This document shows positions 1-9,442 of a stretch of 64,000 bases of DNA, piece after piece. The stretch comes from Chryseobacterium fluminis. Lineage in GTDB: Bacteria > Bacteroidota > Bacteroidia > Flavobacteriales > Weeksellaceae. The DNA is taken from contig NZ_CP111121.1 in NCBI RefSeq assembly GCF_026314945.1, positions 1,116,001 to 1,180,000 on the forward strand, written 5' to 3'. The notes below the pieces were generated by a model. The model did not search any database and had not been told where the DNA came from. It saw only the letters and a list, made by a program, of their open reading frames with translations. How positions within the stretch are numbered: position 1 is the first letter of the stretch; each line of letters opens with the position of its first letter. The translations under genes were made by a program, and so were the position numbers.

Positions 1-109
1 TTGCCTCTTCCAATGGAAGATATGCTGATATGGAATCCTGCGCCAGTGCCCTTCCTGTCAAAAGGAGAAATGCTACTATAGCGAGATAATGGCTTTTTAT
101 TTTGTTCAT
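1..109 (-). CDS. traN: TraN conjugative transfer protein, N-terminal fragment
   Basis: Only the first 36 codons lie in the window; the gene runs off the left edge. It begins with an ATG at 109 on the minus strand and encodes a signal peptide (basic start, hydrophobic stretch, ALAQ-D cleavage-like site). It sits 19 bp downstream of traM in the same direction, exactly where CTnDOT-type elements carry traN, an outer-membrane-associated component of the transfer apparatus. The name therefore rests on position and signal peptide, because the diagnostic domain is outside the window. Confidence 0.7.
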   Translation of the reverse strand, partial: MNKIKSHYLAIVAFLLLTGRALAQDSISAYLPLEEA

Positions 110-128
110 TTTTTTTGATTTTAAGTGG

Positions 129-1424
129 TTATTTTTTCGGCACCAACAAAACCTGATGCCCTGCCTTTACGGTAACCTTTGGTTGTCTGACCTTCTTCTG
201 GAAGTAGCCTGACAGCCCCTGTACAGCTCCCCTGCTTAGGTCCGCAGCGATCTGCTGACCTGCCGACCGTGTCATCATAATGTTGGTCCCGGAAGTTTGA
301 CCCATACTTCCCACAATGTCGGTCACTGCATTTTGTTCGGGCGAGTAAGGAACATACAGACCGGGTTGACCATCATTGTCATGGACATTGACCTCCACAG
401 GATAAACGCTGCCCTGATATTCTATCGACGAAATTTTCAGCTGCAGTCTCCCACCCTGGAATTTACCGGTGGCCTTTAGCAAGGCTCCCTTAGGAATTTC
501 TGTATGTGCCAGAAGCATACTTTCCAAGAGTCTGATCGATAAAGTACTTTCATTCGTCATGGTCGTTGTCTTATGAACAACCGCATCAATGGCATTTTTC
601 GATCGTGCGGTATTTTTCACATCATCCTGGATCCCAAATATCCTGCGGTCATTCAGACCCGCTAAAAATGTACTGTCTGACGGCTCCCTGTATAAAGAAG
701 AGACGACATTCAAGTGAGCGGGTATTACCGCGGTGAGCAGTACTTTATTGCTACCAGCATGCTCATCATTAACTTCAGCCGTCCCAGATTCTTCCTTCTT
801 GTTATTTTGAGGAAGATATTTGGCAGCCATCTGATAGGATTTTTCCATAAGTGCCAGCTGGTCATTGACCCCAAGTCCGACAGGTACCGAACTGCTTTGT
901 GAAGCTTCATTCTTTAACCTGTTGATTTCTTTTCTGAGGTTGGCCACTTCCTGCTCATCTCTGCCGTAGAAAGAACGCAATGTATGTTGTGCATTGCTGT
1001 AGCTTTTGACGGCATTCTGATCAGACTGTGACAAACTGTTTGGATCAGCGGTCAATGGGGTCTGACCTGAATTCTGACCTACGTTGCTAGGATCGCTCCA
1101 ATAATCTGACAGGCTGGTCATCGCATTTCTCTTCTCTTCATTTTTTTGATCCAGCAGCTGCTGTTCATAGACCTTCTGTTTATCAGATTGCAGCTGATCA
1201 TCCTTGGCTTGTGGTATCCCCGCATTGAAGCCTGATCCTTCAATGACCTTACCCTCCTTTGGTTTTAAGATGAGGTAAAGGCATCCCGCACATACAACAG
1301 CCATCAGAAAATAGATGATCGGCTTTTTAAATCGTTCCAACGGAAATTTCTGCAGACCTTCTGCTTCTTTTTCCCGTTCCTGCGATTCGCCCTCCGTGAT
1401 TTTGATCTTATTTGAATCTTTCAT
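129..1424 (-). CDS. traM: TraM conjugative transposon protein
   Basis: This 431-residue protein has a short basic cytoplasmic N-terminus, one transmembrane segment at about residues 34-54, a Gln/Glu/Lys-rich periplasmic stretch that may be coiled coil, and a folded C-terminal domain from about residue 225 to the end. That is the TraM layout of Bacteroidota conjugative transposons, comparable with VirB10-type envelope-spanning proteins of type IV secretion. The gene follows traL by 4 bp in a tightly packed minus-strand operon. Domain order and the neighbourhood make the assignment strong; the VirB10 comparison is inference from architecture. Confidence 0.88.
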   Translation of the reverse strand: MKDSNKIKITEGESQEREKEAEGLQKFPLERFKKPIIYFLMAVVCAGCLYLILKPKEGKVIEGSGFNAGIPQAKDDQLQSDKQKVYEQQLLDQKNEEKRNAMTSLSDYWSDPSNVGQNSGQTPLTADPNSLSQSDQNAVKSYSNAQHTLRSFYGRDEQEVANLRKEINRLKNEASQSSSVPVGLGVNDQLALMEKSYQMAAKYLPQNNKKEESGTAEVNDEHAGSNKVLLTAVIPAHLNVVSSLYREPSDSTFLAGLNDRRIFGIQDDVKNTARSKNAIDAVVHKTTTMTNESTLSIRLLESMLLAHTEIPKGALLKATGKFQGGRLQLKISSIEYQGSVYPVEVNVHDNDGQPGLYVPYSPEQNAVTDIVGSMGQTSGTNIMMTRSAGQQIAADLSRGAVQGLSGYFQKKVRQPKVTVKAGHQVLLVPKK

Positions 1425-1428
1425 TGTC

Positions 1429-1698
1429 CTATTTTTTAATGGTTGAACCCGTTTTATTATCCTGTGCCGGTCTTTTCACAGCCGTATGATCTGATATGGT
1501 CGTAATATGACTGATCGACATGGTGTTGTTATCATTTGCGATTGTGACAAAGATGCTGATCAACACCAGTATCGTGACAACAGTGTATCCTGCTAAAAAC
1601 AACTTGGTAAACAGCCTTTGCCGTTTCTCCGGAAGTGCTTTCCATTTTTGGTTCGCAAGCAAAATATGCTGCTCTATTTTATCCCTGATCTTTTTCAT
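1429..1698 (-). CDS. traL: TraL-like small membrane protein
   Basis: An 89-residue protein with a basic, helical N-terminus, one hydrophobic segment at about residues 30-52, and a short hydrophilic tail. It lies between traK and traM with gaps of 11 and 4 bp, which is the traL slot in Bacteroidota conjugative transposons. Sequence alone gives no further function; it is presumably an inner-membrane accessory of the mating channel. The assignment is mainly positional. Confidence 0.72.
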   Translation of the reverse strand: MKKIRDKIEQHILLANQKWKALPEKRQRLFTKLFLAGYTVVTILVLISIFVTIANDNNTMSISHITTISDHTAVKRPAQDNKTGSTIKK

Positions 1699-1709
1699 TG
1701 TTCTGACTT

Positions 1710-2333
1710 TTAACGTTCGACAGTTTCAACATCTTTGTTTTCAATGACATTAAATTTTTCAATCGTAAATCCCTGGGGATTGCTGTCCGATCTCACGGAA
1801 TTGACCAGTGAACAATCGGTGATCAGACTTCGTATCGTTAGATTGCTGGATCGGATAATGAACTGTCTTGCGTAGGTTTTTACGTTATAAGGATAGCTGT
1901 CGAAGTTGGCAACGACACTGTCAACCTCTACCCTCTGCTGAATATTCCCTGAGATGATCCGGTTGTAGTAGCCTTTCTCCTGAAGGTCTTTGTAGTAATC
2001 GAATGCAGACTGGTCTGCCAGATTAAAGGCCCTTTTGACATTGCTTTCGATAGCATTCTTATCCGGTGCCACGGTAAAGAACAGCTCGTGAAAACGCCTT
2101 ACATGTTCCCTCGCCTCTACAGGCCTGTTGATCGACATATCCTGGGACAGTGCGACCATCAGTGATTTGCCGTTATCCAGCACGTAGATCTTTTGGCGCT
2201 GTTCTTCTGCAAACTGATAGGACTTAAAAACGACCACGCCTACCACGGCAAAACAGAGCACCGCAAAAACGAATGTAAATAAGCGGATCTGCTTAAAGCT
2301 GTTCTCTATATTTCTTAAAGTTTTAAATTCCAT
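1710..2333 (-). CDS. traK: TraK conjugative transfer protein (VirB8-like)
   Basis: This 207-residue protein has one N-terminal membrane anchor (about residues 18-38) followed by a soluble periplasmic domain with a mix of helix and strand. The start 'MEFKTLRNIENSF' and its length fit TraK of CTnDOT-like elements, which is regarded as the VirB8-type inner-membrane scaffold. It follows traJ by 12 bp in the tra operon. Family identity is well supported by position and form; the VirB8 role is by analogy. Confidence 0.85.
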   Translation of the reverse strand: MEFKTLRNIENSFKQIRLFTFVFAVLCFAVVGVVVFKSYQFAEEQRQKIYVLDNGKSLMVALSQDMSINRPVEAREHVRRFHELFFTVAPDKNAIESNVKRAFNLADQSAFDYYKDLQEKGYYNRIISGNIQQRVEVDSVVANFDSYPYNVKTYARQFIIRSSNLTIRSLITDCSLVNSVRSDSNPQGFTIEKFNVIENKDVETVER

Positions 2334-2345
2334 AGGATCGAATTT

Positions 2346-3338
2346 TTATTTTAATAATCTGCCTGAAATATTACCTGTTGCCGAGCCCGCTGCAGCTCCC
2401 GCAATATTGCCGGATTTGGTGGCGGTCTGGTTGACATTGCGCATAAAGTTTCCTGCACCTCCTGCCTGGATCACCCATCCTGTAACAGTGGGAACCGTAA
2501 AGTATCCGATGATCCCGATGATCATGTAGATGATATAGACGGTGTTGGAAGTATCAGGAATAAAGTTCGGGTCTGCCAGCATCTCAATATCCCGCTCCAG
2601 TATGAGCGTTTGTATTTTGGCCAGGATCGAACTGAAAATATCCGCAACGGGTAACCAGAGATAGACACTGATATATCTTGTCAGCCATTGGGTCAGCGTA
2701 GTCTGAAAACCATCCCACACGGAGATGGCAAAAGCGATAGGTCCCAATATGGAAAGTACGATGAGAAAGAAGGTCCGGATCGTATCAATGACCAAAGCTG
2801 CTGATTGGAATAGGATCTCCAGAAATTCACGAAAACCGTCCCTGATATCTTTCTTGATGTCAAACATCTCCCTTTCGATGTACATTCCGGACATAGTGAC
2901 CAGGTCTGACGGAGACCACCCCAGCTCTTCGAGCTTCTTGTCAAATTCTTCATCAGAGATCAGATAGGCCATCTCAGGATTTCTGAGCATCGCTTCTCTT
3001 TCCAGAAGATCTTTTTTCTGTTGCAGGTCGTTCATGTCCAATACCTGATCTTCCAGCATCGAATGGCTTCCCTGAACGATCGGACTTAAAACACCATTGA
3101 TGCTGCCCAATACCAAGGTTGAAAAGAACATAATGCAGATACCGATGGCAAAAGGTCTGAGCATAGGAAACAGATCGATCGGTTCGGCACGGCTGAGTGA
3201 CTGCCATACCTTGATGGCCACATAGAACAACGCTCCCAGACCTGCGACGCCCTTTGCTACGGCAGCCATATCGGCACACAAGGGCATCATCTCATCATAG
3301 ACCGAACGAAGTACTTCGTGTAAACTAGTCGGTTCCAT
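2346..3338 (-). CDS. traJ: TraJ conjugative transfer protein (polytopic, VirB6-like)
   Basis: A 330-residue polytopic membrane protein. Hydrophobic segments occur near residues 25-45, 60-85, 175-205, 215-235 and 265-290, and the tail is rich in Gly, Ala and Ser. This matches TraJ of Bacteroidota conjugative transposons, the likely inner-membrane channel part (VirB6/TrbL-like). It starts 1 bp after the end of traI, so the two genes are probably translated together. No unusual breaks are seen. Confidence 0.86.
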   Translation of the reverse strand: MEPTSLHEVLRSVYDEMMPLCADMAAVAKGVAGLGALFYVAIKVWQSLSRAEPIDLFPMLRPFAIGICIMFFSTLVLGSINGVLSPIVQGSHSMLEDQVLDMNDLQQKKDLLEREAMLRNPEMAYLISDEEFDKKLEELGWSPSDLVTMSGMYIEREMFDIKKDIRDGFREFLEILFQSAALVIDTIRTFFLIVLSILGPIAFAISVWDGFQTTLTQWLTRYISVYLWLPVADIFSSILAKIQTLILERDIEMLADPNFIPDTSNTVYIIYMIIGIIGYFTVPTVTGWVIQAGGAGNFMRNVNQTATKSGNIAGAAAGSATGNISGRLLK

Positions 3339-3339
3339 C

Positions 3340-3972
3340 TTACCAGTATTTTTGATTGGCGGTTCCGTAAAGGTCCAAGACCCTTTTCGTGTTGTTCTGC
3401 TTTTTGGCTCTCAGATAGCTGACAGAAATATTCTTATTCGTATAGTATCTTACCAGATTATGGTACTCTTTGACCTCTTTGTAGACCCTGTTGATCACAT
3501 CCATTCTTTCCTTATCGTTCAGGGAAAGACCATTGGCCGTGATGATCTCTTTCAGCTCTTTTAGTAGCTCAGTACTTTCATTTAGAAGGGCTGAATAACC
3601 GTTGGCAATTGCCGTCAGTTCCTGGGCATTGAAGTTGGGGTCGTTGAGCATCTTCCCAAAATTGTTGACGTAGATCTCTGAGACATCACCTACGAGAAGA
3701 ACCGTCTGCTGCACCTTTCGGGCATCTTTGACCAGGTTATTGACAGCCTTCAGCTTGTCGTAATATTCCTTTCCCTGTTCATAGACCTTTTTGACCTCGT
3801 TGAAGTTCTTGATGACGTTGGAAACCGTTGACGAGGTCTGCACGATCTCATTGGCGGAGTTCAAAATGCCTGATGCCAGGTTGGCAGGATCGGTCACAAC
3901 GAATTGTGCATTTGCGAATGTTGAGATAGCGAAAACGGCTACCATTGCTGTTTTAATGATGTAATTTTTCAT
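3340..3972 (-). CDS. traI: TraI-like protein, DUF4141 family
   Basis: A 210-residue secreted protein with a clear signal peptide (about residues 1-22, ending ANAQ) and a long helical body rich in Lys, Glu and Asn. Both features are typical of DUF4141 proteins, which occupy the TraI position of CTnDOT-type elements and resemble TrbJ/VirB5 helical pilus-associated proteins. It lies 24 bp after traG. This TraI is not the F-plasmid relaxase of the same name; the relaxase here is MobB. Confidence 0.84.
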   Translation of the reverse strand: MKNYIIKTAMVAVFAISTFANAQFVVTDPANLASGILNSANEIVQTSSTVSNVIKNFNEVKKVYEQGKEYYDKLKAVNNLVKDARKVQQTVLLVGDVSEIYVNNFGKMLNDPNFNAQELTAIANGYSALLNESTELLKELKEIITANGLSLNDKERMDVINRVYKEVKEYHNLVRYYTNKNISVSYLRAKKQNNTKRVLDLYGTANQKYW

Positions 3973-3996
3973 TGTTGTAAAATTTTAATGATTGAA

Positions 3997-6504
3997 TTAA
4001 TTGTCTTTGGTCGATTTGATCCTCCTGAGAGAGATCCGCTTGATGGCATGTTCTACATTGCCATCCAATTCAGAGGCGAGATTCATAACTTCCAATTTCT
4101 CTGTCTCCTCTGTAGTGTAAGCCAGATACTCCTCGGTGGAAACTTCAGTAGCAAAGACTGCAGAGTGCGTTCCGCCCAGCCCGATCCATACTTCCTTGTA
4201 AAGTCTCTTAGGATCATTGTTCATATTGATGGAAAGTACCTGTGACTTTTCTTTGTCTGTAAGACCCAGCATCGCCTGGATGTCATCGAACTTGTTCATA
4301 TACTTGCGCTGGTCCAAAAGGATCTTGCAGTCTGAATTGTTAATGATACTCTCCTTGACGATCGGTGACTGGATTATGTCATCCACCTCCTGGGTTACCA
4401 CGATAGCCTCTCCGAAGAACTTCCTGACCGTCTTGAACAGATATTTGATGTACTCTGCCATCCCCTCCTTGGCGATCGCTTTCCAGGCTTCTTCAATGAG
4501 GATCAGTTTTCTGATGCCCTTGAGTCGTCGCATCTTGTTGATGAAGACCTCCATAATGATGATGGTCACGATCGGGAACAGGATCTTGTGGTCTTTGATC
4601 GCATCGATCTCAAAAACGATGAACCTTTTGGACAACAGGTCAAGCTGCTTTTCTGAATTCAGCAGATAATCGTATTCCCCTCCTTTGTAATAAGGCTCCA
4701 ATACATTGAGAAAGTTGGCGATGTCAAAGTCCTTTTCCCTGACCTTCTTCTGCTCCAGGACTTTCTGATAGTCATCTTTCACATACTCATAGAATCCGTT
4801 GAATGAGGGATAATGATGGTTGGTTTTAATTATTTCAATATATCCGCTGACTGCATTGGACAAGGCCACTTCCTCCGAACGGGTCGGCGGTTCATCATCC
4901 CTTTTCCATAAAGTGAGGATCAGAGTCTTTATGCTTTCCCTTTTTTCAATATCGAAGACGCCGTCATCGGTATAAAATGGATTGAAGGCGATCGGATTAT
5001 CCTCAGTGTATGTAAAATATACCCCGTCCTCTCCTTTCGTCTTTCCTTTAATGAGTTCACACAATCCCTGATAGGAATTTCCGGTATCGACCAACAGTAC
5101 GTGCGCACCCTGCTCATAATACTGTCTGACCATATGGTTGGTAAAAAAGGATTTTCCACTTCCTGAAGGTCCCAAAATAAACTTGTTCCGATTGGTGATG
5201 ATGCCCTGTTTCATCGGCAGATCTGAGATATCCAGATGGATTGGTTTTCCTGTCAGTCTGTCGGCCATCTTGATCCCGAACGGTGATGGTGAATCCTGAT
5301 AGTTGGTCTCTTCGGTGAAAAAGCACAAGGCAGGTTCGATGAATGTATAGAAGCTCTCCTCGCTTGGAAAGTCGCCCGCATTGCCTGGAATCCCTGCCCA
5401 ATACAATGTCGCTGTGTCCGTCGTATTGTGGCGTGGCTTGCATTCCATCAGTGCCAATGCACTTCCGGTGTCATTCTTCAGCTGTTTCAATTCTGAAGGA
5501 CTGTCTGACCATGACATCACGTTGAAATGGGCGCGGATGGATTGCAGACCATAAGAATGAGCTTCATTGAGGTATTTCTCTATCCATTCCTTGTTGATCT
5601 GGTTCGCCCTGCTGTATCTTGCCAACGAATGCATATTTCTGGCTGACTTTTCAAATTGGCGAAGGTTTTCATCGCTGTTATCAATGAACAGATACTGATT
5701 GTAAATGTGATTGCAGCTCAACAGAAGTCCTACCGGAGATGCGAAGGATAATAAGCAGTCACTTCGGTCGGTACTCAGTTTTTCATACCGGCTGTGTGAT
5801 GAGACAGTGCCTGGCAGATCATCGGTATCGGATAGTGTGTGCAAGCTGATGCGGTTATTGCCGATACGCATCTCTTCTGAGCCAAGCTTGATATCCTGTA
5901 AAGAAGGATTTGGTTCTCGTGACAGGGTCAGGTACTGTTCAAGTATTCCCGACTGGTCGTCGGTTCCTGAGATCTCATCTTCGGTCATCCGTTCCAGATG
6001 GACATAGCCGCTGTCATTCATAATTCTTTCAAACTGGTCGACAGCCTCCAGAAAGCGGCTGATCACTTCTTTGTCTTTGATCTCCTTTGGGATCAGTTTG
6101 CCTTTGCATAGGGATGAGAAGTTGCTCTGCATCCTCATTCTTTCTCTACTGGTCTTCGTGATGAACAGGTAACAATAGTGGTTCAGGAATGGTCTCTCAT
6201 TGAAATGTCTTTCAAAAGACTTTGACAGAAAGCTCTGGTCTTCTCTGGACAGATCAGGATTGTAATTTTCCTTGATGAACCAGTCCTGCTTATGGACGAC
6301 CGTGAAGTCAGGCAGGGTCTTGATGGCCTTGAACCAGGCCGAATGGATCGCTTCATATTCCGCCGATGCCACCGTAAAGAGTTCTGGAAGTCTGACTTTG
6401 AAGCAGACCGTGACATCCGCATCTTTTGAGATGATACAGTCGTTCTCTATCGCAAGCAGTGGAAATTTACTCTCCAGCGTTGCGGCTTTGGAGGTATTTC
6501 TCAT
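3997..6504 (-). CDS. traG: TraG conjugation ATPase (VirB4 family)
   Basis: The hexameric motor ATPase of the transfer channel. The start chosen is the ATG at 6504, whose ATGA overlaps the traF stop and so gives translational coupling; an upstream in-frame ATG at 6549 would overlap traF by 49 bp. The product is about 835 residues. Walker A (GPSGSGKS) is near residues 445-452 and a Walker B-like LILIEEAW segment lies in the C-terminal third, followed by the VirB4-like 'VVTQEVDDI' region. Length and motifs are normal for the family. Confidence 0.95.
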   Translation of the reverse strand: MRNTSKAATLESKFPLLAIENDCIISKDADVTVCFKVRLPELFTVASAEYEAIHSAWFKAIKTLPDFTVVHKQDWFIKENYNPDLSREDQSFLSKSFERHFNERPFLNHYCYLFITKTSRERMRMQSNFSSLCKGKLIPKEIKDKEVISRFLEAVDQFERIMNDSGYVHLERMTEDEISGTDDQSGILEQYLTLSREPNPSLQDIKLGSEEMRIGNNRISLHTLSDTDDLPGTVSSHSRYEKLSTDRSDCLLSFASPVGLLLSCNHIYNQYLFIDNSDENLRQFEKSARNMHSLARYSRANQINKEWIEKYLNEAHSYGLQSIRAHFNVMSWSDSPSELKQLKNDTGSALALMECKPRHNTTDTATLYWAGIPGNAGDFPSEESFYTFIEPALCFFTEETNYQDSPSPFGIKMADRLTGKPIHLDISDLPMKQGIITNRNKFILGPSGSGKSFFTNHMVRQYYEQGAHVLLVDTGNSYQGLCELIKGKTKGEDGVYFTYTEDNPIAFNPFYTDDGVFDIEKRESIKTLILTLWKRDDEPPTRSEEVALSNAVSGYIEIIKTNHHYPSFNGFYEYVKDDYQKVLEQKKVREKDFDIANFLNVLEPYYKGGEYDYLLNSEKQLDLLSKRFIVFEIDAIKDHKILFPIVTIIIMEVFINKMRRLKGIRKLILIEEAWKAIAKEGMAEYIKYLFKTVRKFFGEAIVVTQEVDDIIQSPIVKESIINNSDCKILLDQRKYMNKFDDIQAMLGLTDKEKSQVLSINMNNDPKRLYKEVWIGLGGTHSAVFATEVSTEEYLAYTTEETEKLEVMNLASELDGNVEHAIKRISLRRIKSTKDN

Positions 6505-6836
6505 GCTGAAACTTTTTGACGGTTGCTTTTGAGGTAGCGGTACATGCATTTGCGGCTGATGATGTATCTGGGATGCTTCTTTTGAGCTCCTAATTTCATC
6601 AGGCCGTGTTCACCGTACTTTCCATTCAGTAAGAAGGTCTGCCAGATAAGAATTGAACTACCGCCACCGCCAATTGTGAGGCAGAGATAGGTACTGACAC
6701 CTGCGATATACATGACCATCACGAATACAAGTATTCCTAACAGTCCTCCTGCAAAAATGAACAGGTATTGTGCTTTTAATCCTTTGAACTCGACCGTTCT
6801 CCCGATGCCTTTGTTGATATGATAGGTATTCATCAT
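6501..6836 (-). CDS. traF: TraF protein, DUF4133 family
   Basis: With the start at the MM pair (6836), 8 bp after traE, the product is about 111 residues. It has two close hydrophobic segments (about residues 24-65) between a conserved-looking 'INKGIGRTVEFKGLKAQY' start and a basic tail. This is the DUF4133/TraF form of Bacteroidota ICEs, similar in size and topology to VirB3. The frame is open further upstream to 6896, but that start would overlap traE. The gene is coupled to traG through an ATGA overlap. Confidence 0.9.
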   Translation of the reverse strand: MMNTYHINKGIGRTVEFKGLKAQYLFIFAGGLLGILVFVMVMYIAGVSTYLCLTIGGGGSSILIWQTFLLNGKYGEHGLMKLGAQKKHPRYIISRKCMYRYLKSNRQKVSA

Positions 6837-6844
6837 AACAAAGT

Positions 6845-7150
6845 TTAAAGGAAGAATGAACGGAGGATCGTTGCTGCCACGATCAGGAAGATACACGCAC
6901 CAAACCAGCTGGCAGCGGTCTTGCTGGTATCGGGATCACCACTGCTGAACTTGTTATACACCTTGACCCCTCCAATGAGTCCGACAACCGCCCCGATGGC
7001 ATAGATGAGCTGGGTAGCCGGTTCGAAATAGGAGGTCACCATTTGTGTGGCCTCGTTGATCCCTGCGGTACCGTTGCCCTGGGCAAAGGCACCCGTAACT
7101 GCCATAAAGGTCAGACCTGATAGCAGCAGTTTTTTTCTTTGTTTTTCCAT
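6845..7150 (-). CDS. traE: TraE protein, DUF4134 family
   Basis: A 101-residue protein with a signal peptide (about residues 1-23, ending GAFAQ) and two transmembrane helices (about residues 48-68 and 83-100). This is the DUF4134/TraE form and is VirB2-like, so it is a plausible pilin or channel subunit. It is the first gene of the traE-to-traN block; the 262 bp upstream separate it from a plus-strand AraC/monooxygenase cassette. That cassette probably split it from the traD-like gene at 9527-10150. Confidence 0.9.
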   Translation of the reverse strand: MEKQRKKLLLSGLTFMAVTGAFAQGNGTAGINEATQMVTSYFEPATQLIYAIGAVVGLIGGVKVYNKFSSGDPDTSKTAASWFGACIFLIVAATILRSFFL

Positions 7151-7355
7151 AACTGAAACACATTAATTGTTACTTTAGCCCACACCCTGTGGGTTGATGA
7201 GGCAAAGGTGTTATGGAAACAGATGTGGTTTTATACCTTGTCTTTTTACGGTATAGTTTGGCGAAAAAAGGCTGTTGATGAGAAAAAGAAACTGGTGTAA
7301 TGGTTATCTCAATAGATTGCTTAACTAGATTAATTAGATCAGTTGAATTATTTTG

Positions 7356-7363
7356 TAGCTTTG
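7356..7363 (+). promoter_or_regulatory. Putative -7 box of the AraC gene at 7413
   Basis: TAGCTTTG matches the Bacteroidota -7 consensus TAnnTTTG and lies about 50 bp before the ATG at 7413. No well-spaced TTG -33 element is evident. Confidence 0.5.
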
Positions 7364-7412
7364 AATCGTTGCTTAGGCAATAAAATTACCTAGTAAATAG
7401 TCATACAATTGA

Positions 7413-8258
7413 ATGCGTAAAAACAATCAGCATATTCCTGTAAATACAATGACTGAAAACTCTGGTCAGGGTATTTCAATCGATAAAATAAGTCTCGACA
7501 AACCTGATTTTACACATTCACATCGGGATGACGGACATACATTTCATATTATCGAAAAAGGCGTGATTCACATTGAAATTGATTTTCAGAAGTATGAGAT
7601 CCACGCGCCATCCGTTGTTTATATGCATCCTGATCAGGTGCACCGTATTTTAGATTTTGAAAAAATTACCGTTTGCTCGTTGTCGGTAAGAGATGAAAAC
7701 CTTAATCCTGATTATCTTGAACTGCTGGAAGGGATCACGCCTGCAAAGCCTTTGCAGCTTAACAATGAAACCAATTCAACACTTTCTGATATCTTTAGCC
7801 TTTGCTACAGTTTTTCAGTTCAAAAAAATAATAAACTTCATTATTATTTACTGAAAGACAGTTGCAATACGCTGGTTGCATTTCTGATCTCGCAATTTCT
7901 GGATCAAAATAAAACGGAATCCAATTTTTCAAGGTTTGAGATTATGGCAAAATCATTCAAACAATTACTGGAAAAGAATTACAGTACTTTAAAAAGTCCT
8001 AGCGCATATGCAGATCAATTGAATATTTCTACCGCTTATCTGAATGAGTGCGTAAAGAATACTACAGGTTCTTCAGTTTCGCAACATATTCAGAACAGAG
8101 TTGTTTTAGAAGCCAAAAGAACGCTTTATCACAGCGATAAGTCTGTTAAACAAATCTCGTTTGAATTGGGCTACGATGACTATTCCTATTTTTCAAGACT
8201 TTTTACCAAGGCAACAGGCATGTCTGCTCTTGCTTTCCGTAACAAAAACCACGAATAG
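7413..8258 (+). CDS. AraC-family transcriptional regulator
   Basis: A 281-residue regulator with an N-terminal cupin-like sensor domain (about residues 20-110, with HSHRDDGHTFH and 'MHPDQVHRI' motifs) and a C-terminal double helix-turn-helix (about residues 180-278, 'ISFELGYDDYSYFSRLFTK' is the second HTH). It precedes the FAD monooxygenase by 80 bp on the same strand and is likely its regulator. The pair sits inside the tra block, so it is cargo and not a transfer gene. The ligand cannot be told from sequence. Confidence 0.9.
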   Translation: MRKNNQHIPVNTMTENSGQGISIDKISLDKPDFTHSHRDDGHTFHIIEKGVIHIEIDFQKYEIHAPSVVYMHPDQVHRILDFEKITVCSLSVRDENLNPDYLELLEGITPAKPLQLNNETNSTLSDIFSLCYSFSVQKNNKLHYYLLKDSCNTLVAFLISQFLDQNKTESNFSRFEIMAKSFKQLLEKNYSTLKSPSAYADQLNISTAYLNECVKNTTGSSVSQHIQNRVVLEAKRTLYHSDKSVKQISFELGYDDYSYFSRLFTKATGMSALAFRNKNHE

Positions 8259-8338
8259 TCCAATATTTACTGTTTTTTGTTATTTCTCACTATTCTATTG
8301 TTTGAGAATTTTGCACCGTAATTATAAACATTAATAAA

Positions 8339-9442
8339 ATGGGACAAAATAAAAACGTACTGGTATCCGGAGCAAGCTTCGCAGGACTAACTACGGCTTA
8401 TTGGATGAACAAAATGGGTTACAAAGTAACTGTAGTAGAAATTGGGAATCATCTTAAAATGGGAGGAACACCTGTAGATATTAAGGATGAAACTGTGAAT
8501 ATTGTAAAACGGATGGGAGTTTTTGAACAGATAAAAGCCCAAAGAATAGGTCCTGAAAAATGGGAATTCAAAAACGCCGATGATGTGAGTGAAAAAACGG
8601 TCTTAATAGAAAAGCAGCCAGACAATGAGTTTGAAATCGAGAGAGATATTCTGCTCAATATGCTTTTTAATCTTATAAAAGATGACGTCAATTTTATCTT
8701 TAATAACAGTATCACTTCTTTAAATGAGAAGGAAGATTGCATAGAAGTCGCTTTCAAAGATGGTTCTAAAAATCAATTTGAACTGGTGTTTGGCTGTGAC
8801 GGAATACACTCTGCAGTGCGGAGAATCTGGTTTGGAGAAGAATCGGAATATGCTCATTTTCTTGGACAATATTTTTGTGTTGTGATCACAAAAAGATTGT
8901 TGGTGGAGGAAGGCACCTATCAAATGTACGCAGAACCAAACAAAGGTCTTGCGCTCTATGCCTATAACAACAAAACGGACATCATTTTTACCTTCCGTCC
9001 GGAAAAGGAAATCTTTTATGATTACCGTGATCAGGAGCAGATGAAACAGATCGTTCAAGAGCAAATACAAAATATGAGTTGGAGAGCATCTGAACTGAAA
9101 GATGAATTACTCAATTCCCAATCCTTTTACTTTGATCAATTCTGTCAGATAAAAATGCCATCCTGGACGAAAGGCCGTGTTGCATTGGTTGGTGATGCAG
9201 GTTACTGTGCTTCGCCGGCAGCCGGAATGGGCGGTTCGCTTGCCATCATAGGTGCTACTGCTTTGGCAGATGCTTTTGAAAAATGCGATGGAAATTTTGA
9301 ATTGGCTTTTGAAGAATACAATCAAGACCTGCGTCCTTTTATAGAAGAAGTTCAGAGTGGTGCGGTAGAAATGCTGGACAAGCTTTTACCGGCAACGCAG
9401 GAAGAAATAGACTTGAGAAATAAGAATGGTCTTGAGTTTTAA
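8339..9442 (+). CDS. FAD-dependent monooxygenase (PHBH-like fold)
   Basis: A 367-residue flavoprotein. The dinucleotide-binding motif is at the N-terminus ('VLVSGASFAGLTTAYW'), a DG motif is central ('GCDGIHSAVR') and the FAD ribityl motif is near residue 280 ('VALVGDAGYCASP'). This is the layout of class A aromatic hydroxylases and the wider TetX superfamily. It most likely hydroxylates or inactivates a small organic compound, with AraC control from the gene upstream. I do not see enough to call tet(X); the substrate is unknown. It is transcribed opposite to the surrounding tra genes. Confidence 0.85.
   Translation: MGQNKNVLVSGASFAGLTTAYWMNKMGYKVTVVEIGNHLKMGGTPVDIKDETVNIVKRMGVFEQIKAQRIGPEKWEFKNADDVSEKTVLIEKQPDNEFEIERDILLNMLFNLIKDDVNFIFNNSITSLNEKEDCIEVAFKDGSKNQFELVFGCDGIHSAVRRIWFGEESEYAHFLGQYFCVVITKRLLVEEGTYQMYAEPNKGLALYAYNNKTDIIFTFRPEKEIFYDYRDQEQMKQIVQEQIQNMSWRASELKDELLNSQSFYFDQFCQIKMPSWTKGRVALVGDAGYCASPAAGMGGSLAIIGATALADAFEKCDGNFELAFEEYNQDLRPFIEEVQSGAVEMLDKLLPATQEEIDLRNKNGLEF

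Noticed and set aside
4217..4669. 150-codon plus-strand open frame opposite traG
   Set aside because: It is antisense to the conserved VirB4-type ATPase domain and has no support of its own.
8259..8338. Direct-repeat operator upstream of the monooxygenase gene
   Set aside because: Only a weak 20-bp-period similarity (ACTnTTnTnT) was seen, much poorer than in the other cassettes.
8339..9442. Calling the FAD monooxygenase tet(X)
   Set aside because: The general fold and motifs agree, but tet(X)-specific sequence cannot be recognised by eye; only the superfamily is supported.
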